Below are positions 26,605-35,002 of a DNA stretch of 64,000 nucleotides, piece by piece (the stretch's first letter is position 1; every line of letters starts with the position of its first letter). Source of the DNA: Actinacidiphila glaucinigra. GTDB taxonomy: Bacteria > Actinomycetota > Actinomycetes > Streptomycetales > Streptomycetaceae. Below the pieces are notes generated by a model, which did not search any database, was not told the DNA's origin, and saw only the letters and a program-made list of their open reading frames with translations. Both the position numbers and the translations under genes were made by a program. The stretch lies in NCBI RefSeq assembly GCF_900188405.1, contig NZ_FZOF01000016.1, positions 119,987 through 183,986 of the forward strand, written 5' to 3'.

Positions 26605-27177
26605 ATGAGCCAGCAGCAGTACCCGCAGCAGCCCCAGCCCGGTTGGGGCGGCCCGCAGCAGCAGGGCTACGGCCCTGCGCCGTTCCAGCCGCAGCCGCCG
26701 AAGAAGTCGAAGGCGGGGAAGATCGTCGGCTTGGGCTGCCTCGGCGTCGTCGCCCTCTTCGTTCTGATCGGCATCGCCGCTGCGGCCGGCGGCGGAAACG
26801 GCGACGCCACCGACACCAGCGCCAAGGACAAGGCCGTCACCGCCGGCCGCACGCCGGATTCCACCAAGGCCAAGGCGACGCCCGCGCAGAAGACGAAGAC
26901 GCAGGCCGAGCAGTTCAAGGCCTGCGTCGCCAAGTCCGGCACGGCCACGGAGAAGAAGGCCGTCCAGCACGTGACGAAGGTGACCGGCGCGGATAAGCGG
27001 AACGACATCCTGGACTCGGCGGAGGTCTACACCGATTTCACTGGCGGGCTCATGAGTGACAACCAGGGTGACGCGAAGCTCATCGCCTCTGCGTTCACGT
27101 CCTGCTACGAGTCCGAGAACGGACTCGTGACCGTCTACGGCCAGGACGGCGACATCATCGCCAACGCCAACTACTGA
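26605..27177 (+). CDS. Membrane-anchored exported protein with Gln/Pro-rich cytoplasmic tail
   Basis: 190 residues, GGAGGG Shine-Dalgarno before ATG 26605. Seen: residues 1-35 Gln/Pro/Gly-rich (QQQYPQQPQPGW), a KKSKAGK basic patch, one TM helix about 40-60 (GLGCLGVVALFVLIGIAAAA), a Thr/Lys-rich linker, then a small domain with two cysteines (FKACVAKSG, TSCYESENG). Known: this layout is common for Streptomyces DUF4333-like or surface lipoprotein-like proteins of unknown role. Followed immediately by a strong hairpin, so it ends its transcription unit. Confidence 0.78.
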   Translation: MSQQQYPQQPQPGWGGPQQQGYGPAPFQPQPPKKSKAGKIVGLGCLGVVALFVLIGIAAAAGGGNGDATDTSAKDKAVTAGRTPDSTKAKATPAQKTKTQAEQFKACVAKSGTATEKKAVQHVTKVTGADKRNDILDSAEVYTDFTGGLMSDNQGDAKLIASAFTSCYESENGLVTVYGQDGDIIANANY

Positions 27178-27186
27178 TCTCGTCGA

Positions 27187-27220
27187 CCAAGGCCCCGCCG
27201 ATCCGGACGGTGGGCCTTGG
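27187..27220. terminator. Hairpin terminator after the exported protein gene
   Basis: CCAAGGCCC (27187-27195) pairs perfectly with GGGCCTTGG (27212-27220); the 16-base loop can fold further. Ten bases past the stop codon. Confidence 0.8.
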
Positions 27221-27518
27221 TGGTTCAAGCGTGCACGCCAACCCCAGGGCTGTGGGAACAGCTTGGGTGGCCACTCGATCGCTGGTATTCATAGCGAGGC
27301 TGGAGGAGATCCGCCGGATCCGCAACAACGTCATGCACTGCAACAGCCACGATCCACTGCCGCAGTCGGACGTCGACAAGATCAGGCATCTGAACAACTG
27401 TTGGGGGGAGTACGGAGAAGAACCCTGTCGTACGGCACGCGGCGGGTGGCCCGAACCGCTCGTCGTCCAAGGTCACGATACGTACGAGCCCATTTGGATT
27501 GTCAGACCGCAGGGATAA
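27210..27518 (+). pseudogene. Remnant of a HEPN-type ribonuclease gene
   Basis: Seen: an open frame whose middle reads RLEEIRRIRNNVMHCNSHD followed by DVDKIRHLN. RNNVMH is an R-x4-H motif inside a helix, the catalytic signature of HEPN RNases, with the usual downstream proline. The upstream half of a HEPN domain is missing: the frame begins inside the terminator hairpin at 27210 and has no start context. Inferred: the 3' tail of a degraded HEPN gene, leaving the nuclease helix without the rest. Alternative: coincidental motif in a non-coding gap. Confidence 0.45.
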
Positions 27519-27537
27519 CCTGTCGGGCGTGTACGAC

Positions 27538-29226
27538 ATGACGGACCCGGTCGCCGCCCGGCAAGCAGCGAAAGCCGCCGAACGAGAGCGCCTGGCGCGG
27601 GCAGATACGCGCCGAGAGAGCCAGGAGCCCCCAGGGGTGAGTGGTTTCGTTCAGCGCAAGTGGCGTTGGCTTGGCGTCGGGGGTGGCGAGGCCGTAGATG
27701 CCGTGCTTGCCATGCTCACGGAAACAGTGGCCGTTGCCGGGGTACCCGAGGCGGAAAGGGCGGTACTCACTCGGGCACTCGAAGGGGATCCGCACCGCGA
27801 GGATTTGCTGCCCGCGGTCCGCTCCGGGCTGAGCCACCTGCCGTCGGCGTCGGTCCTCGGCCACATGCGCAACCTTTGGGGCACGGGGGTGCGATGGTTC
27901 AACGAGGCGGGCCTGGATCGCTGCCGACTGCTCTGTTCGAACGCGCCCGGCCTGGATCTCGTCAGCAAGCGTTCCCACGCGGTCACAGACGGCCCCGCCT
28001 TCTCTCTCTTCGCGACCGCCGCAACCCGTGGCGCTGTCCCCATACCCAACCGCTTCATGGACGGACTCCTCGCCTGGGCCCCCCTGACTGTCATCGACGA
28101 TCTGGTCGACCACGGTGGTCTGCTGGCCGAGGACGCGCCCTGGAAAGTACGCGAGGAGGAGGAGAGTCTCTACCTGCGCGCGCGTCTCGCTCCCGAGAAG
28201 ATCACCGACGGGGAGGCAGCACGGCTCGACTGGCAGTCCTATCTACGCCGACAGTCCTTCCTGCGCGGTGAGACGCTCACCCGGCAGGAACCGGACGACG
28301 TGTGGGACCTCATGTACGACGTCGTCCTGGACGGTGACGTGGCAGCCCTTGACGTACTCGACGCGGCTCTGCCGCGTGCCCAGCAGATCGAATTGCGCGA
28401 TCTCAAGTCGGGCGCCGTGTCGGGGCAGTGGCCACTGAGCATGGTCGAGGACCGTGGGCTCTGGCGTCTGATGGCCACTTTGTGGAAACCGCGGGAGCTC
28501 GTAGATGCCGGGCGCAGTCCTTTCTACGCGCTCGTCGGCGTGAATCGGGCCTACGACCTGGTCAGGACGGGCGAGGTAGAGGCGGCTGCAGTGCAGGCGC
28601 ACTCCCTCATCCGTGGCGGCAGCGGCCGGAGGGTCCCCGCGGAGTTGGCGCACGAGGGATTCGCCATCGCGGCGTACGTGGCCGCGGTACAGAGCGAACG
28701 GGCCGAGTCGCCCGCAAGGAGGGACAGAATGCTCGATTCCGCAGAGGAGTACGCCGAGAAGGCCGCCGAGCAGGGTCCTGTCGCCGAACGCAACCTGCGA
28801 CTCTTGCGTGCCTGGAGGGGGACGAGGCGGAACGACCGCGGCCCGTTCGGTAATCCCTTCCTCGAAATCGGCCTCGACCACGGTGCTGACTCGTGGGAGG
28901 AGCGCTGTAGGGAGATATTCCGCCAGCGGGAGGGCGATGCCAAGGCCCAGGCCGCCCTGAACTTGGCCGAGGAGCGCATCCGTGGTGCGCTGGGTGACGA
29001 GGCTGGCTGGGACGTCTTCTATCGGTTGCCACTCGACCAGTCGCGATACCTCATGCCCGCGCAGGTGCCGCGGCACCTCGTGCCCCCGGTGGAGGCGCTG
29101 CCGCGTCGGACTTCAGTGACGAGCGGCGGCGAACTCGAGGCCATCCGCTCCCGTGCCGCGGTCGAACTCCTCGACGACTTCCGGACTACCGCCCCGCGCC
29201 TCGACCGCCACAGTTCTGCGCTATGA
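27538..29226 (+). CDS. Large helical protein with a possible degenerate J-domain, partner of the Hsp70-NYN gene
   Basis: 562 residues from ATG 27538 (GTG 27529 and TTG 27499 are alternatives; Shine-Dalgarno weak for all). Not recognised by family. Seen: soluble, helical, with repeats of acidic-amphipathic helices between residues 60 and 400. Near 440-490, NPFLEIGLDHGADSWEERC leads to REGDAKAQAALNLAEERIR, which matches the beginning and end of a J-domain (NPyxxLGl..., gD..A...A...I) but lacks the HPD loop. Known: J-proteins recruit and stimulate Hsp70. Inferred: a co-chaperone-like or sensor subunit for the Hsp70-NYN protein two genes downstream; the missing HPD means any stimulation must differ. 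The J-domain reading is tentative. Confidence 0.6.
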   Translation: MTDPVAARQAAKAAERERLARADTRRESQEPPGVSGFVQRKWRWLGVGGGEAVDAVLAMLTETVAVAGVPEAERAVLTRALEGDPHREDLLPAVRSGLSHLPSASVLGHMRNLWGTGVRWFNEAGLDRCRLLCSNAPGLDLVSKRSHAVTDGPAFSLFATAATRGAVPIPNRFMDGLLAWAPLTVIDDLVDHGGLLAEDAPWKVREEEESLYLRARLAPEKITDGEAARLDWQSYLRRQSFLRGETLTRQEPDDVWDLMYDVVLDGDVAALDVLDAALPRAQQIELRDLKSGAVSGQWPLSMVEDRGLWRLMATLWKPRELVDAGRSPFYALVGVNRAYDLVRTGEVEAAAVQAHSLIRGGSGRRVPAELAHEGFAIAAYVAAVQSERAESPARRDRMLDSAEEYAEKAAEQGPVAERNLRLLRAWRGTRRNDRGPFGNPFLEIGLDHGADSWEERCREIFRQREGDAKAQAALNLAEERIRGALGDEAGWDVFYRLPLDQSRYLMPAQVPRHLVPPVEALPRRTSVTSGGELEAIRSRAAVELLDDFRTTAPRLDRHSSAL

Positions 29227-29277
29227 CCACACTGCCGTGCCCTGATCAACTGCCCGTACCGAACGAAGCAGAGCCTG

Positions 29278-29910
29278 ATGCCTCCCAAGAAGAAGATTCA
29301 CAAGAGAAAGCGCCCGCACCGTCCGTGCCCCGCCTGCGGCCAGACGCAACCCGGTGCAAGGGGCTCGGAGGCACCGCACAAACTCGGGGGCCTGAAGCGT
29401 CGCAGCAAACGCGGCTCTGATAGGCCGGCCCAGCCGGTGACGACCGGCGTCGCCGAGGCCCCCGTCTGTCCCGATCCAATCGACGCGATGACAGTGATCA
29501 AGGGAGTGACGGAACGCGTTCCGAAGGCCCTGGAGGCCGCCGGGGTCGACGAGGTACCCGCATCTGGGGCGCTTGCCATGGCCGTGCGCAGGGCGGTCCT
29601 GGACGAATTCCGTACGCGCGCCCAGTTTGCCGGACGCGTCGCTGAGATCGACGCGCTGCTCTGGTCCCGGACTGGAGACAGCCGCGAGGCCGTCAACGGG
29701 GCGATGACGGCGCATCTCCGGGAACTGCGGCTGCTGCGAGTGACGGAGCCGGAAGAAAGCGACCGATTCGTGGTGACCGAGGGCGAGGGAGACGCCTTCG
29801 AACTGCTGAGTCCGGCATATGTCGACGAGTTGACAGGAAAGGTCATTCTTGCGGGACAGCTGCGCCGTGTTGCCGGCCCCGCGGGCATGAAGTGGGGGGA
29901 AGAAGCATGA
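29278..29910 (+). CDS. Small basic protein with CxxC, middle gene of the Hsp70-NYN operon
   Basis: 210 residues. Not recognised. Seen: a Lys/Arg-rich start (PPKKKIHKRKRPHR) with one CPAC knuckle, a disordered stretch to about 60, then a compact helical part (AMAVRRAVLDEFRTRAQFAG) and a strand-rich end (RLLRVTEPEESDRFVV) that could form a winged helix. It overlaps the Hsp70-NYN start by four bases (ATGA), so the two proteins are probably made in fixed proportion. Inferred: a nucleic-acid-binding adaptor or antitoxin-like partner; no direct evidence. Confidence 0.6.
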   Translation: MPPKKKIHKRKRPHRPCPACGQTQPGARGSEAPHKLGGLKRRSKRGSDRPAQPVTTGVAEAPVCPDPIDAMTVIKGVTERVPKALEAAGVDEVPASGALAMAVRRAVLDEFRTRAQFAGRVAEIDALLWSRTGDSREAVNGAMTAHLRELRLLRVTEPEESDRFVVTEGEGDAFELLSPAYVDELTGKVILAGQLRRVAGPAGMKWGEEA

Positions 29911-31991
29911 CGGCAGCCGGGATCGACTTCGGGACCACCAACTCCGTCGCCGCCCAGTGGAACGGCGAATACGTCGAAGTACTGGAGATCGGCGGTCAGG
30001 GACTGGACGCCAACTGGGGGCGCAGGGGGTTCGAGCTGCTCTACCCGTCAGTCGTCGGCACGAGCTCCCTGCGGCCGGGCACGCTGTTCGGCTGGGAGGC
30101 CAAGCTTCGTTCCGAACAGGCCGTCGAGGCGTGCAAGCGAATGCTGCGTGAGGAACCGTTCGTCAATCTGGGCGGTGAACGGTTCGCCGCAACCACCGCC
30201 GCGGCCGGCGTCTTCCACGCCATCGCCAAGGCCGCGGAGGAAGAAGCCGCCACCGAGATCCGCGAGGCCGTCGTCACGGTGCCCGCCAACGCGACCGGCG
30301 CGGCCCGATTCCGCACGCGTGAGGCAGCTCGTGCCGCCGGGATCACGGTCCGCACACTGCTGAACGAACCGACGGCAGCGGCAATCGCTTACGCCCACGA
30401 GATGGAGGTCGACGGCGAGTTCCTGGTCTTCGACTGGGGCGGCGGCACAATGGACGCCACCCTCCTCCTCCACGACGACGGCTTCTTCGACGAGAAGGCA
30501 AGCCGAGGCGTCAACCGCCTCGGCGGCCTCGAAATCGACGCCCGGCTGCGCCGCATGGTCCTCGAGCGGGCGCCCGCTCGCGGACGCTGGAGCGACTCAG
30601 AGAAGCGCATGTTCGCCCTCGACATCGAACGGGCCAAGATCCTGCTCTCGCACCAGGAGTCGGTCCCCGTCCAGACACCTGACGGCATCCTCGTCGAGAT
30701 CGGACAAGACGAGTTTTCCGAAGCCATCCAGGACCTCATCACCCGTGCGCTTGAGCCGGTTGAAGAATGCCTGGAGCAGGCCCGGATCGACCCACAAAAA
30801 CTCACTGCCGTACTGATGATCGGCGGCAGCAGCCAGATCCCAGCGGTACGCACCGCAGTCTCCGAGGCACTCGGCTGCGAACTCGTCGACACCGCACTGT
30901 GCAACCCCATGACCGCGGTGGCCGAAGGAGCAGCGATCAGCGCGGCCGCCATGAACGGCGACCTGAAGAGCATCATCCGCGTGGTCAACACCCACGCCCT
31001 CGGCACGATCACCACGGACCGCGACGGCAGGCGACGATTCAGCGCCCTCATCGACCGGAACCAGCGACTGCCCCAACAGCGTGTGAAGTCGTACGAGCCG
31101 ACCAGGGACAACATCTCCCAGCTGACCGTAGAAGTCTGGGAGGGAGACCCAGACCGCGATGTGGACCACCCGGACAATGTCAAACTGACCGACCTCATCC
31201 TGACGTACCCGCGGCATTGCACAGTCGAGGACGGCGTCTTCGACCTGGAGTACACCTACAGCAAGGAAGGTCTGCTGACTGTCAAGGCGACCCTTCAGAA
31301 GACCGGAGAGGGCGTCCTCGACGGAGAGGTGAAGGTGTTCGGCGACGGAAACGTCCTGCCGGAGGTGAAGAAGGAACTCGAGCGCCTCCTCGCCCTCGCC
31401 CCGTCCGCCCGGCCCGCAGCCACCCCGACCCATCCGCAGCAAGCCCACCCCGCCGTCCAGAAGGGCGAAGTACCCAAGCCCGTCCCGCCACGTTCCTCAG
31501 TCCGATCGGCCCATAAGGGCCTGGCGACGCCCCCGCTCATCGTGGACGGCTCCAACCTCGCATGGAACGGCCGGCCCCCACGCACAGCGGGCGGAAAGCC
31601 CAGTTTCGCGGCACTGGAGGCGGCTATCCGGTCATTGCGGCTCAAGCACCCCCACCGTGACATTCACGTGGTGGTCGACGCCACTCTGCGCCACGACGTG
31701 TCTGCCGACGAGCGCCCCAGGGTGGAAGCTGCCATTGCCGGCGGAGAGGTCGTGCAGCCCCCCGCCGGGACCGAAGGCCGTGGCGACGCGCTGGTGATCA
31801 GCATCGCCGAGGAGGTCGGCGGGGTCATCGTCTCCAATGACAACTTCGCACCGTTCCAGAAGGCGAACCCATGGCTCCTGGAGGCGGGGCGGGTCCTAGG
31901 GGCTACTCACTCCCAGGGAGTGTGGGTCTTCAACCGGCGCGTACCGAATCCGGCAGCGCCCCGCTCGGCCGAGGTGACGCGCTCGAGGTAG
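29907..31991 (+). CDS. Hsp70-family ATPase fused to a C-terminal NYN/Zc3h12a-like ribonuclease domain
   Basis: 694 residues, ATG 29907 with GGGGGAAGAAG upstream. Seen: an Hsp70 nucleotide-binding domain, residues 4-360, with phosphate-1 GIDFGTTNS, phosphate-2 VFDWGGGTMD near 173 and adenosine motif MIGGSSQIPAVR near 305; a beta-rich substrate-binding-like region to about 490; a Pro-rich linker; then a PIN-like domain from about 540 with LIVDGSNLAWNG, VVVDATLRHD, GRGDALVISIAEE and VIVSNDNFAPF, the four acidic positions of NYN nucleases. Known: Hsp70 senses misfolded or assembled proteins; Zc3h12a-like NYN domains cleave RNA. Inferred: a chaperone-gated RNase toxin or defence effector. I know of no described system with this fusion. 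No lid domain or EEVD-like tail is seen. Confidence 0.85.
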   Translation: MTAAGIDFGTTNSVAAQWNGEYVEVLEIGGQGLDANWGRRGFELLYPSVVGTSSLRPGTLFGWEAKLRSEQAVEACKRMLREEPFVNLGGERFAATTAAAGVFHAIAKAAEEEAATEIREAVVTVPANATGAARFRTREAARAAGITVRTLLNEPTAAAIAYAHEMEVDGEFLVFDWGGGTMDATLLLHDDGFFDEKASRGVNRLGGLEIDARLRRMVLERAPARGRWSDSEKRMFALDIERAKILLSHQESVPVQTPDGILVEIGQDEFSEAIQDLITRALEPVEECLEQARIDPQKLTAVLMIGGSSQIPAVRTAVSEALGCELVDTALCNPMTAVAEGAAISAAAMNGDLKSIIRVVNTHALGTITTDRDGRRRFSALIDRNQRLPQQRVKSYEPTRDNISQLTVEVWEGDPDRDVDHPDNVKLTDLILTYPRHCTVEDGVFDLEYTYSKEGLLTVKATLQKTGEGVLDGEVKVFGDGNVLPEVKKELERLLALAPSARPAATPTHPQQAHPAVQKGEVPKPVPPRSSVRSAHKGLATPPLIVDGSNLAWNGRPPRTAGGKPSFAALEAAIRSLRLKHPHRDIHVVVDATLRHDVSADERPRVEAAIAGGEVVQPPAGTEGRGDALVISIAEEVGGVIVSNDNFAPFQKANPWLLEAGRVLGATHSQGVWVFNRRVPNPAAPRSAEVTRSR

Positions 31992-32146
31992 CGAGGCGCG
32001 GACTGTGACACTCGCTACGGGGGTTCACCAGTCCGCGCCCAAACAGCGAATTGGGCTATCTCAGCCCGAGGGGGAAGGCCCACCGCAGACCGCCTACACG
32101 ATGCCGATCACACGAAGACGCCACAACAAATGATCAGGGGGAGCAC

Positions 32147-32845
32147 GTGGAGGAACAGGACATCAACGCGGTCGTCATAGCCGCCAACCGGCTGGACATC
32201 ATCCGGTGCGGACCGGAGTCCGGGCTGAAGCGGTGGGCTCATCTGTCGCTGTGTGTGCTCGACGCGGTCTTCTCGATCAACGCCCATTACTCAGGCGTCG
32301 TGAACGTGTGCCGCAGATACGCCGACCATGTGGGCCTTGAGCACCGGCTGTACCTGCGCGGCACCGAGCACCCCGGTGGTGAGGAGCCGCTGTCCCTGTT
32401 CGCGCAGTGTGCTGCGGACATGGACGCCCTGGCCGCCGTCCTCGACAACCGTGGACGCACGTCTCCGAGGGGCGGCATCCTCAAGGCCGAGGCGGCCATG
32501 GAATACGCGCGGATCCTCGTGGACCACGGCGTGGATCTCCTCATCGACGTCGAGAAGCTGCTGGCCGACGAAAATCGCCTCGCCAAGGTTGAGAAGGCGC
32601 TGGCCCGGGTGCCGGGTCATGGCGCCCACGGGGTCCGGGTCAGCTACCTGTGGATGCTCGCCGGCGACGACACGGGCATCAAGCCGGACCGCATGGTCCT
32701 GAACTGGCTTGCCCACGTTCTGAAGCGTCCGATGGGCGTACCTGAGGCCCGCACACTGCTGACTGCCGCAGCACAATTTATCGGCTGCACCCCCTGGGAA
32801 CTCGATCATGCCATCTGGCTGCATCAGCGCGGCATGGGCAAGTAA
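32147..32845 (+). CDS. HhH-GPD-like helical protein, unknown
   Basis: 232 residues, GTG 32147 with AGGGGGAG just upstream. Seen: LCVLDAVFSINAHYSGVVNVC at the N-terminus, then GVRVSYLWMLAGDDTGIKPDRMVLNWL near 160-190 and a closing CTPWELDHAIWLHQR. This order resembles proteins with the endonuclease III/HhH-GPD fold, where the GxxxSYxxML loop precedes a conserved Asp. No iron-sulphur cysteines. Inferred: a base-excision-like or merely HhH-fold protein found in mobile regions; activity cannot be judged. A truncated copy of its 5' end lies at 34427-34470. Confidence 0.6.
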   Translation: MEEQDINAVVIAANRLDIIRCGPESGLKRWAHLSLCVLDAVFSINAHYSGVVNVCRRYADHVGLEHRLYLRGTEHPGGEEPLSLFAQCAADMDALAAVLDNRGRTSPRGGILKAEAAMEYARILVDHGVDLLIDVEKLLADENRLAKVEKALARVPGHGAHGVRVSYLWMLAGDDTGIKPDRMVLNWLAHVLKRPMGVPEARTLLTAAAQFIGCTPWELDHAIWLHQRGMGK

Positions 32846-32961
32846 CGCACTTCACGGCACCAAGACCAGCGGTTTCGCCCTGTTCCGCGATGCGGCCACC
32901 CGGATTTGGCGGTTCGAAATGCCCACCAGCCACGTGGCCGCTCCCACCGAGGACGTGGTGT

Positions 32962-32989
32962 ACAACTGCGGCGTCAAAGCCGCAGTTGT
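32962..32989. terminator. Hairpin, 11-bp stem
   Basis: ACAACTGCGGC and GCCGCAGTTGT form a perfect 11-bp stem around a six-base loop, 117 bp after the HhH-like gene and 64 bp before the next start. No U tract, as is usual for actinobacterial terminators. Confidence 0.7.
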
Positions 32990-33052
32990 CGCGTCATGAA
33001 CAAACGCACGTATCCGAGAGGAATCGGTCCACAACCAGGGGGACACGCCGCA

Positions 33053-34414
33053 GTGAGCGAGAGCGAGCACGCCGTCGAAGAGCCGGACTGGGATGAGTAC
33101 GAGTACGACGATGGGCGCTGGGTTGACGACGACGAGAAGGTGCGCACAGCACTGGAAGAGGCTAGGCGCTCACCACAGCAAGGGGTGCCGCGCCTGCTCG
33201 GCATGCTTACCGATACGGACCTCGACGGTTGGAGGGAGTACGGCACGGATCTCAGCCGCCGACAGCAGATCCTCGATTGGCTGCTCCAGCAGCGGGGTGA
33301 TGTGGCAGCGGCGGCGACGTGGGTCTGTCTCAACGCGCAGAGCATGTACGAGTTGCAGGTCATCTACTTGTCCGCCGATCATCCGCGCGAGCAGAAGCCC
33401 GGCGAGCAGGATTCTCACGGGCGGACGAAACCGTACGATTGGGCGCCGGCACTGCGCTTGCTCGTGAGCGCGCAGGACCTCGACGAAGACCTGCGCATGG
33501 AAGCCGTAGGCTCGCTCCTTCAGGGCGAAGCCACGCTCAAGGACGTCCAACGGATCGCGCCGGACCTGGACCTCGAGGCCATGGTCGGCGGCTGGCCGGG
33601 GGTCTCCGACTCGACCATCGAGCTCATCCAGGTGGACATCGCCGGGGACGGGTCGCGTCCCTGGTCGGCACGGCTGAGCGCGCTGGAGCACTTGCGGGAG
33701 GAGAACCCGCTGTTGGCCGACTCCGCGGCAGTCGCAATGATCAAGGATCTTCCCGCCGACGGCATCCGCCCCTCCGAACTTGCCCTTCTCGCTACTCGCG
33801 TCAGGACGGACCTGCTGCGCTCCATCGCGGAGGCTGACGATGCGGATGCCTTCTGGCACAGAGAGCAAGCCTTCGATGTGACCATGCTCACCTTGGACGC
33901 GGCTGCACGACAGACCCCACATGGCCTTCCAGGTCACTGGGTTCACGAGGAGGTGCGAGAGGCAGTACGGGAGCGGTGGGGTCCGAACGGACTCACCGAC
34001 GGGCGCCTGGACGACGAGGACTTGATCGACCTCAACAGCCTGGTGCACAGGTATCTGGCCTATCGCCGGGACCTGGCCGCTTCGCTACTGGACGACATGG
34101 CATTGTTCGAGCGGTCGGCGGTCACCTGGTCAGTCTTTCCGATGGCCTTCGGTGTCGTGGTCGCCCACGTCGGCGACGACGACGAGTGGCTGGCGATACG
34201 TACATGCCCGAATCCCACCACCGAACCGTCAGTGAAGTGGAAGATGAGCCTGTACGCCTCGGGCACAGGGCTCGTGGCCCAGCAGTCGGGCATTGATGCA
34301 CTGACAGCGATCGGCAGGCTGGAGACCGCGGACAATTTTCACGTTGCCCGACTGCGCCAGTCTTTCCGGGCCGGCTGGTCTGCCCTGCTCGACACGCTTC
34401 ACGGTTGCCCGTGA
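33053..34414 (+). CDS. Acidic helical protein, unknown
   Basis: 453 residues from GTG 33053, chosen for AGGGGGA ten bases upstream; ATG 32996 has none. Not recognised. Seen: an acidic start (EPDWDEYEYDDGRWVDDDEK), a long alpha-helical body resembling HEAT-like or TPR-like repeats, and a C-terminal strand-rich stretch (TWSVFPMAFGVVVAHVGD, WKMSLYASGTGLVAQ). No transmembrane or nuclease motif. Last intact gene before the tRNA scar, so probably cargo of the integrated element. Confidence 0.65.
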   Translation: MSESEHAVEEPDWDEYEYDDGRWVDDDEKVRTALEEARRSPQQGVPRLLGMLTDTDLDGWREYGTDLSRRQQILDWLLQQRGDVAAAATWVCLNAQSMYELQVIYLSADHPREQKPGEQDSHGRTKPYDWAPALRLLVSAQDLDEDLRMEAVGSLLQGEATLKDVQRIAPDLDLEAMVGGWPGVSDSTIELIQVDIAGDGSRPWSARLSALEHLREENPLLADSAAVAMIKDLPADGIRPSELALLATRVRTDLLRSIAEADDADAFWHREQAFDVTMLTLDAAARQTPHGLPGHWVHEEVREAVRERWGPNGLTDGRLDDEDLIDLNSLVHRYLAYRRDLAASLLDDMALFERSAVTWSVFPMAFGVVVAHVGDDDEWLAIRTCPNPTTEPSVKWKMSLYASGTGLVAQQSGIDALTAIGRLETADNFHVARLRQSFRAGWSALLDTLHGCP

Positions 34415-34788
34415 CCATGGAATTGGGTCAGGGGGATAGGCATAGAGGAACAGGGCGTCAACGCAGTCGCCCTCCGCATCACCACGGAGGCCAAGAGTGG
34501 TCGCGTAGACGACCGAAAGCCCCGACCCCCTGAAATGGGGAGGGGGCCCCTCGTCATGTCCAAGGGGTCTGCGACGCTCACCACTTGGGCGACAGCCTCC
34601 GACCTCGGCTGACGCTCCCGCCCCCTGTTCCCGCAGCCCCCTGGGGCCTCCGATGGGAACGTCATGGGAACGGAAGGCCGGGTAAAGCCCGGGAATGATC
34701 CGACAGGCACGGAACGCCCCATCATCCTGACCAGGAAGAACAGTGGAACCGGGGGAAGATCATCACGGACAGGGGAGACTCTGGGGGC
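34415..34788. other. Non-coding end of the integrated island
   Basis: No intact gene. Beyond the copied gene start at 34427 it contains a CCGGG/CCCGG hairpin around 34680 and short repeats of TGGGAACG. Position next to the tRNA scar suggests recombination or transfer sequences, but no integrase or excisionase is visible. Confidence 0.45.
34427..34470 (+). repeat. Truncated copy of the start of the 32147 gene
   Basis: GTCAGGGGGATAGG then ATAGAGGAACAGGGCGTCAA closely follows the 32132-32176 sequence (Shine-Dalgarno region plus the first codons EEQ-INAVV, here EEQ-VNAVA). Similarity ends after about a dozen codons. Inferred: the remnant of a duplicated gene or of a recombination event near the island end. 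Confidence 0.6.
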
Positions 34789-34833
34789 TCTTGTAAAGCG
34801 AAGGTCGTCGGTTCGAACCCGACCACGCGGCTC
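34789..34833 (+). other. Attachment-site scar: 3' half of a tRNA gene (probably tRNA-Thr, TGT)
   Basis: Seen: an anticodon-loop-like CTTGTAAAGCG, then GTCGG-TTCGAAC-CCGAC, a perfect T-arm, then ACGCGGC for the 3' acceptor strand. The preceding 45 bases contain neither a D-arm nor the matching acceptor GCCGCGT, and one extra C separates T-arm and acceptor, so this is not a working tRNA. Known: actinobacterial integrative elements recombine at tRNA 3' ends, leaving such a copy at the distal end. Inferred: the element lies to the left (lower coordinates) and the intact tRNA is outside the window; chromosome resumes at about 34834. Confidence 0.7.
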
Positions 34834-35002
34834 TTACTGAGCAGTGACAACGCCCCAGGCCGGGATCGGCCCAGGGTGTTTGACGTCCGCGGGTGACATC
34901 AACCGGGGCGGTCACTCACGGTCGAGGCGGCGTCTAAGGCCTCAGGGCAGGTTCGCCCTGGACCTTGATCGGTCCAGACGCGGTGAATCGGGCACCCGCC
35001 GG

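Noticed and set aside
34789..34833. Functional tRNA gene
   Set aside because: Only the 3' half is present, D-arm and 5' acceptor are missing and an extra base interrupts the T-arm/acceptor junction.
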